From NCBI GenBank assembly GCA_012932295.1, contig JAAONU010000010.1, positions 21,278,047-21,342,046 on the forward strand: a DNA stretch of 64,000 nt, written 5' to 3'. Position 1 is the stretch's first letter. Every line of letters begins with the position of its first letter. Below are positions 62,804 to 64,000 of this stretch, piece by piece. The notes beneath the pieces were generated by a model. The model was not told where the DNA came from. It did no database searches and was given only the letters and a program-made list of their open reading frames with translations. Made by a program: the position numbers and the translations under genes. Source of the DNA: Cyclina sinensis. Lineage: Eukaryota > Mollusca > Bivalvia > Venerida > Veneridae.

Positions 62804-63274
62804 ATGGCATCAAGTTATATTGAATATAAAGTAACTTTAACGGACGGACAAGCTAAAGCATATGAAGATAAGTGCCCGCATACTTTTAGATTAAAATACG
62901 AACAATTGCATGGTAATTTCCCTATACTTTTAACACAAAGACAAATTAACGCACTTCAAAAGGCTAAGAAAAGTAAAAAAGGGTTACAAATTAATATTTC
63001 AAGAGAACAAATGAGAAGCCAATGTCAGAGCGGAGGTTTTCTTGGTGCTTTGGTAGGTCTATTAACTAAAACTATACTTCCGGTAGGTGCAAAAATAGTC
63101 CCCAAAATATCAGTCCCTTTAGGTTTTGGGGCTTTAAGTGGGCTGGCAAGTACTGGTGTCAGTAAAATCCTTGGAAATGGTATGATGTCGGTAGCTGATT
63201 ATAAAAGAATCACGATATTACCATATCTTACTCGTGCACAACAAAAACAATTACAGGGAACCGGTATTATATAA
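62804..63274 (+). CDS. Minor-capsid-like viral protein, largely open (156 codons)
   Basis: Begins MASSYIEYKVTLTDGQ 24 bp after the capsid stop and runs 156 codons without interruption. The N-terminal half is basic (KKSKKGLQINIS); the second half has a Gly-rich hydrophobic segment (GGFLGALVGLL) and LGFGALSGLAS, like the membrane-active or core-associated small virion proteins in Polintons. The stop at 63272-63274 may be premature: the same frame carries on for about 14 codons, and a hydrophobic LGMLAASLGIPL segment follows at about 63309-63374 in another frame. It may be transcribed, but its neighbours are dead. Confidence 0.65.
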   Translation: MASSYIEYKVTLTDGQAKAYEDKCPHTFRLKYEQLHGNFPILLTQRQINALQKAKKSKKGLQINISREQMRSQCQSGGFLGALVGLLTKTILPVGAKIVPKISVPLGFGALSGLASTGVSKILGNGMMSVADYKRITILPYLTRAQQKQLQGTGII

Positions 63275-63282
63275 TTAACTCA

Positions 63283-63375
63283 AAGGCAAAGACAAGACGG
63301 AAGCTTTTGGGTATGTTAGCTGCTAGTTTAGGTATACCATTAATTACGTCATTGATATCTGGAAAAGGTTTGTAG
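63283..63375 (+). pseudogene. Hydrophobic C-terminal fragment of the minor-capsid-like gene
   Basis: A 30-codon frame KAKTRRKLLGMLAASLGI... ending at a TAG at 63373. Shape and position suggest that it was the C-terminus of the preceding gene before a frameshift, or a separate pX-like peptide. Confidence 0.45.
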
Positions 63376-63454
63376 GTTGATGCACAACAAATACCATACA
63401 GACGAATTCCTCAGATAAAAAAATATTCAGAACAAACCCTTGTCTAACTAAAAA

Positions 63455-63806
63455 ATAGAACAGTGGGTCAAACAACTTGGTATTAAAAACTTTAAGGGTG
63501 TATTCAGTAGAAATAATTTACCCTCTAGGTTCGACCGTCCAGGGATAATAAATTTAGACGATTCTATTGGACCTGGCACACACTGGGTTTGTTATTGGAA
63601 ATAATTACTTCGACACTTTCGGATTTCCTCCACCAAAAGAAGTAATTAATTACCTTCATGGTTTAAAATACAGTAATATTGAATATCAAGACAGACAAAG
63701 TACACTATTGTTTATTTTTCATAAAAATGTTACAAGATGGTATATAAAGCTCTATGATTTATTGTATAAAATATTAAAAGCGAAGAATGTAAAACATAAT
63801 GAATAA
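63455..63806 (+). pseudogene. Adenain-type cysteine protease, broken
   Basis: The first part (63455-63602) encodes an N-terminal region with the catalytic His in GTHWVCYWK and ends at a stop. A second frame (63567-63806) supplies YFDTFGFPPP, with the Asp of the triad, and an open C-terminus. The Cys-containing YCLFFIK phrase is in a third frame at about 63702-63722. Adenain-type proteases mature virion proteins. With the triad spread over three frames this copy cannot act. Confidence 0.75.
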
Positions 63807-64000
63807 ACAATTATAAAGTACTTTAATTAATTATTTTTTATAAAAAAGTTTAAAACGCTTGCTACCTAGACAGTGGACTTATGATCTAAATTAGGTGGAT
63901 GCTGTCGGTCCTTTGCCACGGTCTTAGGTATGCTCCACTGCGTCTGAGCTCTTAATGCGTTCCAAGTATGTGTGGAGAACGTGCTCAGATAATTGGCATT
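63807..64000. other. Right edge, nothing identified
   Basis: The sequence becomes less AT-rich after about 63860. The change may mark the right end of the element, but no terminal repeat can be recognised. Confidence 0.4.

Larger units (their letters stand above)
57370..63806. mobile_element. Decayed Polinton/Maverick-like endogenous viral element
   Basis: A compact, AT-rich block of viral genes: on the minus strand a fibre-like gene and a packaging ATPase, on the plus strand an unrecognised gene, small remnants, major capsid, minor-capsid-like protein and adenain-type protease. This gene set is typical of Polintons and related double-jelly-roll viruses. No family B DNA polymerase or integrase is seen, and no terminal inverted repeats or target duplication were found, so either these were lost or the element runs beyond the window. 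Nearly all genes have stops or shifts. Confidence 0.85.

Overview
The window is AT-rich animal nuclear DNA. Genes have introns with GT-AG junctions, tRNA-derived SINEs are abundant, simple-sequence arrays are many, and there is LTR, LINE and Polinton-type material. The SINE family and the style of the secreted repeat proteins suggest a mollusc, probably a bivalve; this is inference, as no marker gene fixes the species. No bacterial operons, rRNA or CRISPR arrays are visible.

Layout. (1) 0.9-8.0 kb, + strand: two tandem paralogues (A and B) of an unrecognised two-pass membrane protein. Each has three exons with matching intron phases. (2) 11.1-46.1 kb: three large secreted low-complexity proteins, C (+), D (-) and E (+). 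Each begins with a short signal-peptide exon ending in phase 0. C and D converge; D and E diverge from a shared 1.2 kb interval. They look like one locally duplicated family of extracellular structural proteins (inference). (3) A short two-exon secreted six-cysteine protein (F, +) spans 49.4-54.0 kb. (4) At 56.8 kb lies a first exon that resembles carnosine N-methyltransferase 1. (5) From 57.4 kb to near the window end is a decayed Polinton/Maverick-like endogenous viral element. It carries remnants of a fibre-like protein, packaging ATPase, major capsid protein, a minor-capsid-like protein and an adenain-type protease. Only one of its ORFs is largely open.

The introns and spacers hold many repeats: a short non-autonomous LTR element with apparently identical 677-bp LTRs, whose primer-binding site matches a tRNA-Lys(CTT) gene about 1.2 kb away; a 5'-truncated LINE; about ten SINE copies of one family and two of another; a TTAA-flanked MITE-like element; an inverted-repeat-bounded block of about 2.6 kb; and several minisatellites. 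Exon boundaries were inferred by eye from splice sites, reading-frame phase and paralogue alignment. Every multi-exon model given here keeps an open frame throughout.
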